NCBI GenBank assembly: GCA_900754605.1
Contig: CAAEDK010000304.1
Coordinates: forward strand, 1 to 22,834
Reading direction: 5' to 3'
From: an uncultured Oscillospiraceae bacterium
GTDB taxonomy: Bacteria > Bacillota_A > Clostridia > Oscillospirales > Oscillospiraceae
DNA length: 22,834 nucleotides
Of this stretch, positions 15,845 through 22,834 are shown piece by piece. Numbering within the stretch: position 1 is the stretch's first letter; each line of letters begins with the position of its first letter. Made by a program: the position numbers and the translations under genes. Under the pieces are notes generated by a model. The model had not been told where the DNA came from and made no database searches. It was given only the letters and a program-made list of their open reading frames with translations.

Positions 15845-18211
15845 TTATTTCAGCTCTACCACCGTCACGCCGTCCTCTCCCTCACCGTAGCGGCCGGGGC
15901 GGAAGGATTTCACATAGCGGCTGCGCTTCAAATAGGCACGCACAGCATTGCGCACTGCGCCGGTGCCCTTGCCATGGATCACAGTCACCGTTTCCAGCTT
16001 GCCCAGCATGGCAGTGTCCAGAAAACTCTCCAGAGCGGCCACAGCCTCATCGGTCATCATGCCCCGCAGATCCACCTCTCGGGGGGCGGCGGTACGTAGG
16101 GTGCGCTCCGCCCGCTGGATGATCCGCCGGGTCTCTTTCTGGCTCTGGGTCTCCCCTTCCACCACCCGAACCTCGCTCTGCTTAGCGGAGATTTTCAAAA
16201 TCCCAGCCTGAAGCTGGAGGGTTCCGTCCTTATTCACCGACAAGACGGATGCTTTTGTACCCATAGACACAAGTTCCACCGTGTCCCCTACCTTGGCATC
16301 CCGGGTGGGAGGGGGTGCCTCCGGCTCCTGCACGGGGCCGCCGATGCCCCGCTCGGCCTCGTTGAGCAGGCGGCGGGCCTCCGCCCGGCCGTCGTTCACC
16401 TTCTGCCAGTCCAGATCCTTCCGCTTTTTAAGCTCCTTCAGCTCGGAGATGGCCAGGTCACTGGCCGCCCGGGCCTCCTGGATGATGGAGCGGGCCTCTG
16501 CCTGTGCCTTCTCCACCACCTTGGCCCGCTCGGCCTCCAGGCGCTCCCGGTACTCCCGGGCCTTGGCGGCAGACTGCTCCATCTCCAGCTTCAGTCGGCG
16601 GGCCTCGGTGCGCTCCCTCTCCATCTCCTGGCGCTGCTGATCCAACTTGGTGAGCACATCCTCAAAGCGTACGTTCTCCGCGTCCAGCCGGGCGGCGGCT
16701 TTTTCTATGATATACTCCGGCAGGCCCAGCCGGCGAGAGATGGCGAAGGCGTTGGATTTTCCTGGGATACCCAGGATCAGCCGGTAGGTTGGTGCCAAGG
16801 TCTCCACGTTGAACTCGCAGGAGGCGTTCTCCACCCCGTCGGTGGTCATGGCGTATACCTTTAATTCTGCATAGTGGGTGGTGGCGGCCACCAGGGCGCC
16901 GATCCCCCGGGCGGATTCAATGATGGCGGCGGCCAGGGCCGCGCCCTCCACCGGGTCGGTGCCCGCCCCCAGCTCGTCGAACAGGATTAGGGTCCTGTCG
17001 TCCGCCTCCTGCAAAATGCCCACGATGTTGGTCATGTGGGAGGAGAAGGTGGACAGGGACTGGGCGATGGACTGCTCATCCCCGATGTCGGCCAGCACCC
17101 GGTCAAAGATCCGCACCGTGGAGTCCGCCCCAGTGGGGATATGCAGGCCGCACTGAGCCATGAGGGTCAGCAGGCCGATGGTCTTTAAGGTCACCGTCTT
17201 TCCGCCGGTGTTGGGGCCGGTGATCATCAGGGTGTCGAACCGGTCCCCCAGCTCCAGGTCGTTGGCCACCGCCTTTTTCCGGTCCAGCAGGGGGTGCCGC
17301 GCCTTCCGCAGGCGTAAATACCGGTCGGACAGCCGGGGCTGGGCGGCCTCCATGTTCAGGGACAGCCGGCCCCGGGCGAAGATGGCATCCAGCCACACCA
17401 GCAGGTCATAGTCCTCCGCAATGTCCTCCTTGTGGGCGGCACACTGGGCGGACAGCTCCGCCAGGATACGCTCGATCTCCTTTTTCTCCTGGGCCATCAG
17501 CTCCCGCAGATCGTTGTTGGCCTTCACCACGCCCATAGGCTCGATGAAGAAGGTGGAGCCGGAGGAGGACACGTCGTGGACCAGGCCGGGGATGGCGTTT
17601 TTGAACTCCGACTTCACCGGCACCACATAGCGGTCGGAGCGGATGGTGATGATGGACTCCTGGAGGTACTTTGACTGGTTGGAGGAGAGGATCCGCTGCA
17701 AAATATCACGGACCTTGGCCTCCGTGGCCCGGATGTGGCGGCGGATGGAGGCCAGCTCGCTGCTGGCAGAGTCGGCCAGTTCGTCCTCCCCGATGATGGA
17801 GTTGGTGATGGTCTCCTCCAGGAAGCGGTTGGGGGTGAGGGCGCGGAACAGGTGGGAGATGGGGGTCTTTTCCTCCCCGGCCCCGTAGTCCTGGACGGTG
17901 CGGGCACACCGCAGCACGGCGGCCACCTCCAGCAGCTCCCGGGTGTTCAGGCTGCCCCCCATATCCGCCCGGTGGAGGCTGGCTCCCACGGGCTTGACGC
18001 CGGAGAAGCCGGGGCTCCCCCGCTTAATGAGCATCTCCACCGCGGCGGAGGTCTCCTCCTGGGCCCGCTGCACGTCGTCCGGGTCGGTCATGGGCCGCAG
18101 GGCCAGGCAGCGCTCCTTCCCCTCCTGGGTGGAGGCGCAGGCGGCCAGCTGCTCCAGCACCCGGGGCAGTTCCAGGGTGGCGATGGATTTTTCAAACAGG
18201 TCGGTCATCAT
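15845..18211 (-). CDS. mutS2: MutS2 DNA-binding ATPase with Smr domain
   Basis: A MutS homologue that acts outside mismatch repair, in control of recombination and, in Bacillus, in rescue of collided ribosomes. At 788 residues it is full length: a MutS core and lever region (about 1-320), an ATPase with Walker A TGPNTGGKT (about 331-339), FDELGAGTDP and TTHYAELK, a long charged coiled coil (about 510-620), a small beta domain (VGDTVELVSMGTKASVL), and a C-terminal Smr nuclease domain with VDLRG and IHGKGTGAVR. The mismatch-binding domain I of MutS is absent, as expected. It begins with two adjacent ATG codons, 18211 or 18208. It has its own promoter and no partner. Confidence 0.96.
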   Translation of the reverse strand: MMTDLFEKSIATLELPRVLEQLAACASTQEGKERCLALRPMTDPDDVQRAQEETSAAVEMLIKRGSPGFSGVKPVGASLHRADMGGSLNTRELLEVAAVLRCARTVQDYGAGEEKTPISHLFRALTPNRFLEETITNSIIGEDELADSASSELASIRRHIRATEAKVRDILQRILSSNQSKYLQESIITIRSDRYVVPVKSEFKNAIPGLVHDVSSSGSTFFIEPMGVVKANNDLRELMAQEKKEIERILAELSAQCAAHKEDIAEDYDLLVWLDAIFARGRLSLNMEAAQPRLSDRYLRLRKARHPLLDRKKAVANDLELGDRFDTLMITGPNTGGKTVTLKTIGLLTLMAQCGLHIPTGADSTVRIFDRVLADIGDEQSIAQSLSTFSSHMTNIVGILQEADDRTLILFDELGAGTDPVEGAALAAAIIESARGIGALVAATTHYAELKVYAMTTDGVENASCEFNVETLAPTYRLILGIPGKSNAFAISRRLGLPEYIIEKAAARLDAENVRFEDVLTKLDQQRQEMERERTEARRLKLEMEQSAAKAREYRERLEAERAKVVEKAQAEARSIIQEARAASDLAISELKELKKRKDLDWQKVNDGRAEARRLLNEAERGIGGPVQEPEAPPPTRDAKVGDTVELVSMGTKASVLSVNKDGTLQLQAGILKISAKQSEVRVVEGETQSQKETRRIIQRAERTLRTAAPREVDLRGMMTDEAVAALESFLDTAMLGKLETVTVIHGKGTGAVRNAVRAYLKRSRYVKSFRPGRYGEGEDGVTVVELK

Positions 18212-18244
18212 ACTTGTGTCTCCTGTCTTTGTTAGGCTGGCCCT

Positions 18245-18273
18245 ATTGTCTCACATTTCCGGCTTTTTTACAA
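18245..18273 (-). promoter_or_regulatory. mutS2 promoter, TTGTAA-17-GACAAT
   Basis: On the minus strand TTGTAA (18273-18268) and GACAAT (18250-18245) are 17 bp apart, about 35 bp before the start codon. Confidence 0.55.
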
Positions 18274-18321
18274 GAGGCGGAGCAAACGGGCCAAAGCGCG
18301 GGGCAAAGCCCCCAATACGCC

Positions 18322-18353
18322 GCACGGCGGACCGCTTTTGCGGTCCGCCGTGC
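18322..18353. repeat. perfect 14-bp-stem hairpin, possible dispersed repeat
   Basis: GCACGGCGGACCGC (18322-18335) pairs perfectly with GCGGTCCGCCGTGC (18340-18353) around TTTT. It sits after the minus-strand secreted-protein gene and before the mutS2 promoter. The T-run lies only on the plus-strand side, where no gene ends, so it fits poorly as a simple terminator for the minus-strand operon. The GC-rich flank at 18280-18321 may belong to the same element. Confidence 0.6.
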
Positions 18354-18369
18354 CTGTTTTTGGGGATGG

Positions 18370-18825
18370 TCAGCTGATCTGGCCGGAGGGGGTGCAGGAG
18401 AGGGAAAGACTAACAGGAATTGAACTATCACCCGAATGAGACAATCTTGCAGTCAGACGAGCTCGATTTCCAGAATCAGCAATCTGCTCACTGCCATAGG
18501 ACCAGCCGCTGTAAGTTACATGAGAACCGTCGGCACTGATCACCCAGGCATCCTCCCCATCATATCCAAAGGTCGCAGAGAGTGTTACTTCTGCAATTAC
18601 TTTACCATCTGATTTATAAGTTCTTTTTATATCAGCGCTCTTTGAATGGGCCAGCATCTGCGAATCGTGAATGATAAGCACCGTTTCAACTTGAATATTA
18701 CCGGAATCCATATAGAAAACCTGAACATTTTGTTTCATTTCAACTGCTGAAACAGGCAATATCGCACAGGATACCAATAAAAATGCACCCATCAGGGCAC
18801 TTATTTTCTTTTTCAAATTACTCAC
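18370..18825 (-). CDS. small secreted protein in PadR operon, unknown function
   Basis: A 151-residue exported protein from GTG 18825: basic start, hydrophobic segment, and a probable signal-peptidase cut after PVSA near residue 27. LVSC inside the signal could be read as a lipobox, but the hydrophobic stretch continues past it, so a normal secretion signal is more likely. The mature part is beta-rich (VQVFYMDSGNIQVETVLII, then VTLSATFGYDGEDAW) and ends SLSLSCTPSG. GTG is chosen because GGAGGAGG lies 9 nt before it and it overlaps the HAAS gene by 8 bp; the ATG at 18846 lies upstream of that site. It is the last gene of the PadR-HAAS operon. Base composition is more A+T-rich than mutS2. Confidence 0.78.
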   Translation of the reverse strand: MSNLKKKISALMGAFLLVSCAILPVSAVEMKQNVQVFYMDSGNIQVETVLIIHDSQMLAHSKSADIKRTYKSDGKVIAEVTLSATFGYDGEDAWVISADGSHVTYSGWSYGSEQIADSGNRARLTARLSHSGDSSIPVSLSLSCTPSGQIS

Positions 18826-19210
18826 TTGGCAGTTCCTCCTCCGCATAGATGACTAGGCGTTCTGTAACTTCAATTTGATGGCGGTGCGTCGCCAACCAGC
18901 CCACTGAGATACAAAGTGTCACAATTACTGCCGCAGCCACGCCCACCAGGATCCGTCTGCCCAGCTTTCTCCGCCTCTTCCGGCGTTCCAGCATCTCCGG
19001 ATCCAGTTCCTCCAGCAGGCACCGGGCCAGCTCCTCCGGTTCCCCCAGGAATCCGGCCACCTCGTCGGGCGTGGCATCGGGCTTGCCCTGAAGAAAATCG
19101 TCGGCCATCCGCCGGGCCTGGGCCAGAAACTGCTCCCGGTCTTTCCCGGGGCAGTCCAGACAGCGCTCCAGGGCGCGGAAGTAGTCCCCCATGGTGCTCC
19201 AGGTATTCAT
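18818..19210 (-). CDS. HAAS-domain (DUF1700-like) membrane protein
   Basis: A 130-residue protein. The N-terminal cytoplasmic HAAS domain (about 7-70) shows YFRALERCLDCPGKDREQFL and FLGEPEELARCLLEELD. A basic RRKRRRKLGRR precedes a single transmembrane helix at about 87-105, and a short tail lies outside. The HAAS fold is typically encoded next to PadR regulators and is thought to pass on an envelope signal. Its start overlaps the PadR stop as ATGA, and its end overlaps the secreted-protein gene. It is probably a membrane partner of the PadR regulator; direct contact is inference. Confidence 0.8.
   Translation of the reverse strand: MNTWSTMGDYFRALERCLDCPGKDREQFLAQARRMADDFLQGKPDATPDEVAGFLGEPEELARCLLEELDPEMLERRKRRRKLGRRILVGVAAAVIVTLCISVGWLATHRHQIEVTERLVIYAEEELPSE
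18823..18842 (-). promoter_or_regulatory. ribosome-binding site deciding a GTG start
   Basis: GGAGGAGG (18842-18835) lies inside the end of the HAAS gene, 9 nt before GTG (18825-18823). The HAAS stop TAA at 18820-18818 lies just past this start, giving an overlapping, coupled junction. Confidence 0.7.
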
Positions 19211-19584
19211 ACTTCCTTCCCCCTTTCCGGCAGGCCCAGGATCTGGTCCACTGTATCGGTATACTGCCGGTACTCCCGGATCAGGGCGGCCAGATACCCC
19301 TCCCCCTTTGGGGTGATGGCAAAGTAGAGCCGGACCCGGTTGTCCTCGCTGACCACCTTTCCCTGCTCCTCCACATAGCCAAAGTCCTGAAGGCGGTGGA
19401 TGGTCAGATAGAGGGTGTTGAAGGTGATGACCCCCTGGCTGAGCGCCTCGATCTCGTTCATCATCTCATAGGTGTACATGGACCGTCGGCGCAGGAGAAA
19501 CAGCACCAGCATCTCGGTCGTTGCCTTTTTTAAGGATTCCCGGAACCCCTCCGGGGTCCCGCTTCGTTTTGTGTTCTTTTCCAT
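19207..19584 (-). CDS. PadR-family transcriptional regulator
   Basis: A 125-residue winged-helix repressor. The PadR domain runs from about 18 to 105: TEMLVLFLLRRRSMYTYEMMNEIEA, TLYLTIHRLQDFGYVEE, then the wing VRLYFAITPKGEGYL and a short C-terminal helix for dimerisation (subgroup 2 size). PadR proteins usually repress their own operon and a divergent neighbour, and respond to envelope stress, antibiotics or phenolics. Here it heads an operon with HAAS and a secreted protein, and faces three plus-strand envelope genes across a palindromic promoter. The inducer is unknown. Confidence 0.92.
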   Translation of the reverse strand: MEKNTKRSGTPEGFRESLKKATTEMLVLFLLRRRSMYTYEMMNEIEALSQGVITFNTLYLTIHRLQDFGYVEEQGKVVSEDNRVRLYFAITPKGEGYLAALIREYRQYTDTVDQILGLPERGKEV

Positions 19585-19617
19585 AAAACCTCACATCATT
19601 CTTTTGAGCCAAATGTT

Positions 19618-19645
19618 ATTTTAAAACAAATCTTATATTTGTCAA
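19618..19645 (-). promoter_or_regulatory. padR operon promoter, TTGACA-16-TAAAAT
   Basis: On the minus strand perfect -35 TTGACA (19645-19640) and TAAAAT (19623-19618) are 16 bp apart. Its -35 is one arm of the shared inverted repeat. Confidence 0.65.
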
Positions 19646-19667
19646 TATATTTTTTATTGACAAATAT
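19635..19667. promoter_or_regulatory. perfect 12-bp inverted repeat joining two divergent promoters
   Basis: ATATTTGTCAAT (19635-19646) and ATTGACAAATAT (19656-19667) are exact reverse complements with a 9-bp T-rich spacer. Each arm contains the TTGACA -35 box of one of the divergent promoters. This is the natural place for the PadR dimer to bind and control both sides. Confidence 0.75.
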
Positions 19668-19684
19668 ATGTTTTTATATAATAT
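19657..19684 (+). promoter_or_regulatory. plus-strand envelope-gene promoter
   Basis: Perfect -35 TTGACA (19657-19662) with TAATAT (19679-19684) at a 16-bp spacing. A perfect TATAAT (19677-19682) is also present but would leave only 14 bp. It drives the secreted-protein, lipoprotein and anchored-protein genes. Confidence 0.6.
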
Positions 19685-19756
19685 TTTAAGTAAAGCAGAA
19701 CTAGTTCTGATTTGCAAACGAATACAGTATCAAAATTTAACACGGAAGGGGATTTT

Positions 19757-20544
19757 ATGATGAATTTCAACATTAAAAAAGGGTTGCTGGCCACTTCTTT
19801 ATCTGTAACCATGTTGCTAACACCCGCATTAGCTGTAGATTATTCCGAAAGCCTCCTTTCTTCCGTCAATGTGCCTGCGCTTCATCAATTAGAAACTCTT
19901 TCACAATACGAATATACAAATTTGCTTCAGTCGGCGAAAACTGATTTGGATGTTGCCCAGACATACGCATACCTCGATGTATCTACTGCATCCCCAGCTG
20001 CTGAAAAACTTGTTTTGGCCGCACGGGAAAATATCATTTTTCACAACTCTTGGTATGACAAAAATTTATGTACAGGTTCCGTGCTGACCGATCTCGAGGG
20101 AAATATTGTACGAGAACTACCAGCATTTCAAGATATTTTCCCTGCTGATTGGGAAATTCCACATGAAAACAAATCTGCATCTTTACCCCCCCCCTACAAT
20201 CTTCTTCTGTAACCCGCAATCCGGGAGACCTGAATCCTACCAGATATGAAGGTGTTGTCATACCATATGCAAACACCTCAACCACAAACTATGCAGAGGT
20301 TATTTGCAATGATACTGACGTAAAGACCGTTGGGCAATATGGAGAAAATATTCCTTGCAAAGTAAATCTTGCTATCGCAAATATGGTAGACGATACAGTT
20401 GCGTTTATCGAAAACGTTGATGAAGGGTATATTTTTTGGGTAGACGGAATCCGTGGATATGGATATGGAATGCGCGTTTCCACATATGACAAGGAGAATT
20501 TTGGTAAAAGGGGTGATTTTATAACTTTAGTTCCTGAGTATTGA
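19757..20544 (+). pseudogene. secreted protein gene broken or switched at a C9 run
   Basis: The frame opens at ATG 19757 (after GGAAGGGG) with a clear signal peptide: KK start, hydrophobic 9-22, cut after TPALA near 26. The mature part is helical, then reaches nine C (20186-20194) and stops at TAA 20210-20212 after 151 residues. In the -1 frame an uninterrupted reading continues from the run to TGA 20542-20544, about 117 more residues with normal protein character (ending RGDFITLVPEY). One extra C, or two fewer, would give a 262- or 261-residue protein. It may be phase-variable, ribosomally frameshifted, a true pseudogene or a sequencing error. I recognise no family. It is followed by the lipoprotein gene. 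Confidence 0.75.
20186..20194 (+). repeat. homopolymer run of nine C within a gene
   Basis: Nine consecutive C in an otherwise A+T-rich gene, placed exactly where the reading frame shifts by -1. Such runs are prone to slippage in replication, transcription and sequencing. Confidence 0.9.
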
Positions 20545-20607
20545 TCTTTCATATAATTATGTAATTATGATTTCAGCCTTCACCAGCATACTGAGTAGGA
20601 GAAATTT

Positions 20608-21789
20608 ATGTACAAAAACAAACCTGTGTTCCCCAGTCCTCTATTATTTGCAGCGATCCTGATGCTTTTTTTACCTGCCTGTTCCTTCTCTCCAGCGAAG
20701 TCTGAGCCTCCGCAAACAGACGAGTTTATTGTGGATTGGGACGGGAATCACATGGACCAAAGTCCAGAAGATCACTCTGAAATAACAGGTTATGGCGGCA
20801 CATTGCAATGTCCGGACGGAACCGATCTTCACTTCCCCTCGGATGAATCCGCTGAACTGCCGCCCATGTACACAGATTTTGCCGCCCGTTTTTCAGAAGA
20901 TGACATCCTGGTGAACACAGACCCACAGGGAAAGATCCTTCTGTCCGAAGATTTCGCCGGCTCCCGATATGTATGCTTTTCCATGGAGGCTCTGGAGACC
21001 GCAACAAGTATGCCCTATCCCGACATAGAAGATCATATCGTGTATGTCGATGTTTCTGAGCACTACATTGAAAACCTCCAGCCAGATACGATTTATATTC
21101 CGATTTCAAATTTGGGGAACTCCGTAACCTGTCAGAACAGTTCGGGCAATTATGACCCGTTTGAGATCCATCAAGCCGGGCAAATTCGTTTTTACTTCGC
21201 CAATCACAGCGACGAAGATATTGTGATCACAATTCACAAGCAAGGACTTTTTGGTATCTGGGGCGGAAAAGTTACAGTCAATGGAGAATCTGAGTTTGAA
21301 ATTCCTGCCCATGACAGCGTCGAGTTTGATACAAACGGCAGTAATATGGCAAAGGGGACCTACCGCTGTGAGGCTTCCAACAAAAACGGTTCTGATTTTG
21401 ACTATCTCTGTGCCCCAATGACCGGTGATACCGGTATCTCTGACGGGCAATTACTTCCCGCGCCACGTATGAGCGATGATGGTACTTTTACCGGCTCTAA
21501 ATTCACTCACACAGAGGTTTTGAATGACAGAAATGGCTCTACATTCAACTTCTATGTGAAAAACAACGGGAAAACAGATGTAGAAATCTCTATGAACGGA
21601 AAGCACAAAACAACGATCACCGCCGGTAAAGAAGGTCATATTTCGGAAACATTAGGTTTTTTAAATAAGAGCTATGAATGTGTGGCCAAGGCTGCTGTCG
21701 ATGGTGCGGAAATTGATATTGATTGGGCTGTCGCAGTAAGAGATGAAATCGAAGCTTTAAAGTTCGATGACGAAGATAAGGTAACATGA
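20608..21789 (+). CDS. lipoprotein with repeated beta-type modules, unknown function
   Basis: A 393-residue surface lipoprotein: basic start, hydrophobic helix 10-22, lipobox LPAC with lipidated C25, then a Ser/Pro/Asp-rich linker. Two related modules are visible, about 193-270 (RFYFANHSDEDIVITI then GTYRCEASNKNGSDFDYLCA) and about 314-380 (NFYVKNNGKTDVEISM then KSYECVAKAAVDGAEIDIDW). Both look like short beta sandwiches with a conserved Tyr-x-Cys. No catalytic motif was seen. ATG 20608 has TAGGAG 6 nt upstream. Its stop overlaps the next start as ATGA. It lies in the PadR-facing plus-strand operon; a sensing or adhesion role is only a guess. Confidence 0.82.
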   Translation: MYKNKPVFPSPLLFAAILMLFLPACSFSPAKSEPPQTDEFIVDWDGNHMDQSPEDHSEITGYGGTLQCPDGTDLHFPSDESAELPPMYTDFAARFSEDDILVNTDPQGKILLSEDFAGSRYVCFSMEALETATSMPYPDIEDHIVYVDVSEHYIENLQPDTIYIPISNLGNSVTCQNSSGNYDPFEIHQAGQIRFYFANHSDEDIVITIHKQGLFGIWGGKVTVNGESEFEIPAHDSVEFDTNGSNMAKGTYRCEASNKNGSDFDYLCAPMTGDTGISDGQLLPAPRMSDDGTFTGSKFTHTEVLNDRNGSTFNFYVKNNGKTDVEISMNGKHKTTITAGKEGHISETLGFLNKSYECVAKAAVDGAEIDIDWAVAVRDEIEALKFDDEDKVT

Positions 21790-22247
21790 AACAAAAGAGG
21801 CGCACTTTAATCATTCTCGGGATATTCATTCTTCTGATAGGACTGATATTCTGGCGCACGATTAGCATCAATACCTATCACAGAGGATTTAATATTCAGA
21901 TCGAAAATCAATCCACCACTACAATTCCATATATTGCATTTGGAGCATTGGATCCAGTTCATACATTTACAGATATAGCCCCTGGAAGTAACATCAATAC
22001 CCATGTAGATTCTATGGGCGGCGAAAGAGTCATTCTGTTTATCGAAAACGCGGATGGTTCAGAAGAAAAAATACCACTCATGTATGTTATGTCCCGTCGT
22101 GATGTTCATATCATAAAAATTCTTGCCACAGACGGTAAAACATCAGGAGAAACGGTACTTCAAATCAAAAGCCTAGATGGATCTCTTGTAGTACCGTGGT
22201 GGATAAGAAGACTATATGCATATCGTGTTACAGAAATCCCTTTATAG
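21786..22247 (+). CDS. membrane-anchored small protein, unknown function
   Basis: A 153-residue protein with basic KQKRR, one hydrophobic helix at about 7-24 and no clear cleavage site, so probably a type II anchored protein with the rest outside. The exposed part (GFNIQIENQSTTTIPYIAFG, DIAPGSNINTHVDS, RVILFIENADGSEE) looks like a beta sandwich and recalls the modules of the lipoprotein before it. Its ATG overlaps the lipoprotein stop (ATGA), so the two are co-translated. A+T-rich like its neighbours. No family recognised. Confidence 0.78.
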   Translation: MKQKRRTLIILGIFILLIGLIFWRTISINTYHRGFNIQIENQSTTTIPYIAFGALDPVHTFTDIAPGSNINTHVDSMGGERVILFIENADGSEEKIPLMYVMSRRDVHIIKILATDGKTSGETVLQIKSLDGSLVVPWWIRRLYAYRVTEIPL

Positions 22248-22298
22248 TATTTGGAAAATCCATCGATAGCAGGCCGCTCCATGACCTGTAAACAAACA

Positions 22299-22331
22299 CA
22301 TCGGACCGTCTCCCCCTGAGGCGGTCCGATG
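22299..22331 (+). terminator. hairpin after the envelope operon
   Basis: CATCGGACCG (22299-22308) pairs with CGGTCCGATG (22322-22331) around a 13-nt loop, followed by GTTTCTC. The T-run is short, so termination may be partial. Confidence 0.5.
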
Positions 22332-22451
22332 GTTTCTCCCGCGCCGCATGGAGGGAAAAAGCGAGAAACAGATCCGTCCCCTTGCCTTCCGCCCCGGGCT
22401 ATGGTAAAAATATCATGACAATCATGTATCAATATGAAAGAGGTGTCCTGC

Positions 22452-22718
22452 ATGAAGCTTCCTGCCAGAGTCCTGAATGGATTTGCATTTTTCTGGGGCG
22501 CACTGATGCTTGCCGCCTCCTGCGGAAGGGCGCTCAGCCTGCTGTACGGCCTGACATGGAACATTTCGCCTGCTCCTCTCCTTGTTGTATTCGCACTGTA
22601 CTGCGTCATCGCCATTCAGCGGGTCTCATTGGGTGCAAAGCGGTTTTTATTTGTTTCCGCCATCATCTTGTGCCTGCTGGAATTATATTCGCTTTTTGTG
22701 CAGGGTCCGATTCTATGA
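22452..22718 (+). CDS. small integral membrane protein, unknown function
   Basis: An 88-residue, very hydrophobic protein with about three transmembrane helices (roughly 8-26, 38-56 and 60-80) and short basic loops (GAKRF). ATG 22452 has AGAGGTG 6 nt upstream; the in-frame ATG at 22434 lies before this and is less likely. A strong terminator follows, and only a weak candidate promoter precedes it. I do not recognise a family. It is more GC-rich than the operon before it and may not belong to that module. Confidence 0.65.
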   Translation: MKLPARVLNGFAFFWGALMLAASCGRALSLLYGLTWNISPAPLLVVFALYCVIAIQRVSLGAKRFLFVSAIILCLLELYSLFVQGPIL

Positions 22719-22769
22719 CCTCTGAGAAAGACCCGCCGCAAACTCGTTTTTCAAACAGGAACGCAACGA

Positions 22770-22811
22770 AACATTGACCGGGAGCCACGCGGTTCCCGGT
22801 CAATGTTTTTC
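22770..22811 (+). terminator. strong rho-independent terminator
   Basis: A 17-bp stem with one G-T wobble, AACATTGACCGGGAGCC (22770-22786) with its partner at 22791-22807 around a 4-nt loop, runs into a T-tract. It ends the small membrane protein transcript. Confidence 0.92.
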
Positions 22812-22834
22812 TGTTTCCGCTGCGGGCTGAGATC

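Overview
The window reads as a chromosomal segment of a GC-rich, spore-forming Clostridia member, most likely from the Oscillospiraceae/Ruminococcaceae side (Flavonifractor, Oscillibacter or Pseudoflavonifractor-like). The basis is gene content: a YlbJ-type sporulation membrane protein, a PRK06851-type P-loop ATPase, HPr with both His15 and Ser46, MutS2, VanW, and several small Cys-rich proteins. Strong AGGAGG ribosome sites and TTGACA/TATAAT promoters also fit. This placement is inference from content, not from a database match. I found no rRNA, tRNA, CRISPR array or insertion sequence.

Layout. 1-2,827 (minus): the 5' part of guaB (IMP dehydrogenase, cut by the window edge), preceded by a coupled pair made of a 16-cysteine zinc-ribbon protein and an acyl-ACP thioesterase. 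3,012-4,097 (plus) is a duplicated P-loop ATPase, convergent with a membrane-anchored GH25 muramidase (4,170-5,060, minus). 5,166-5,656 is almost gene-free and ends in the nagB promoter, which carries a perfect inverted repeat. 5,657-7,965 (plus) holds nagB, ylbJ and a 70-residue Cys4 protein. 8,010-10,623 (minus) is a tightly overlapped zinc-type ABC importer, znuA-znuC-znuB.

10,872-15,172 (minus) is a housekeeping operon: vanW, uvrC, rsmD, coaD and a coiled-coil protein. 15,337-15,600 is ptsH (HPr) and 15,845-18,211 is mutS2, both minus. In Bacillus rsmD-coaD is followed directly by ylbJ. Here the same genes lie within 6 kb but are split by the znu operon and an inversion.

18,370-22,247 is different in character. 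It is visibly richer in A+T than its neighbours and holds only regulatory, secreted, lipoprotein and membrane-anchored genes of no recognised enzymatic function. To the left, a PadR repressor, a HAAS-type membrane protein and a secreted protein form one overlapping minus-strand operon. To the right, a secreted protein, a lipoprotein with an internal repeat, and a membrane-anchored protein run on the plus strand. Both sides start from one AT-rich divergent promoter whose two TTGACA boxes are the arms of a perfect 12-bp inverted repeat. The first plus-strand gene contains a run of nine C that throws it out of frame; one more C, or two fewer, restores a 262- or 261-residue secreted protein. I read this as a PadR-controlled cell-envelope module with a possible phase-variable or frameshifted member, and it is the most interesting part of the window. 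A small membrane protein gene (22,452-22,718) with a strong terminator closes the window.
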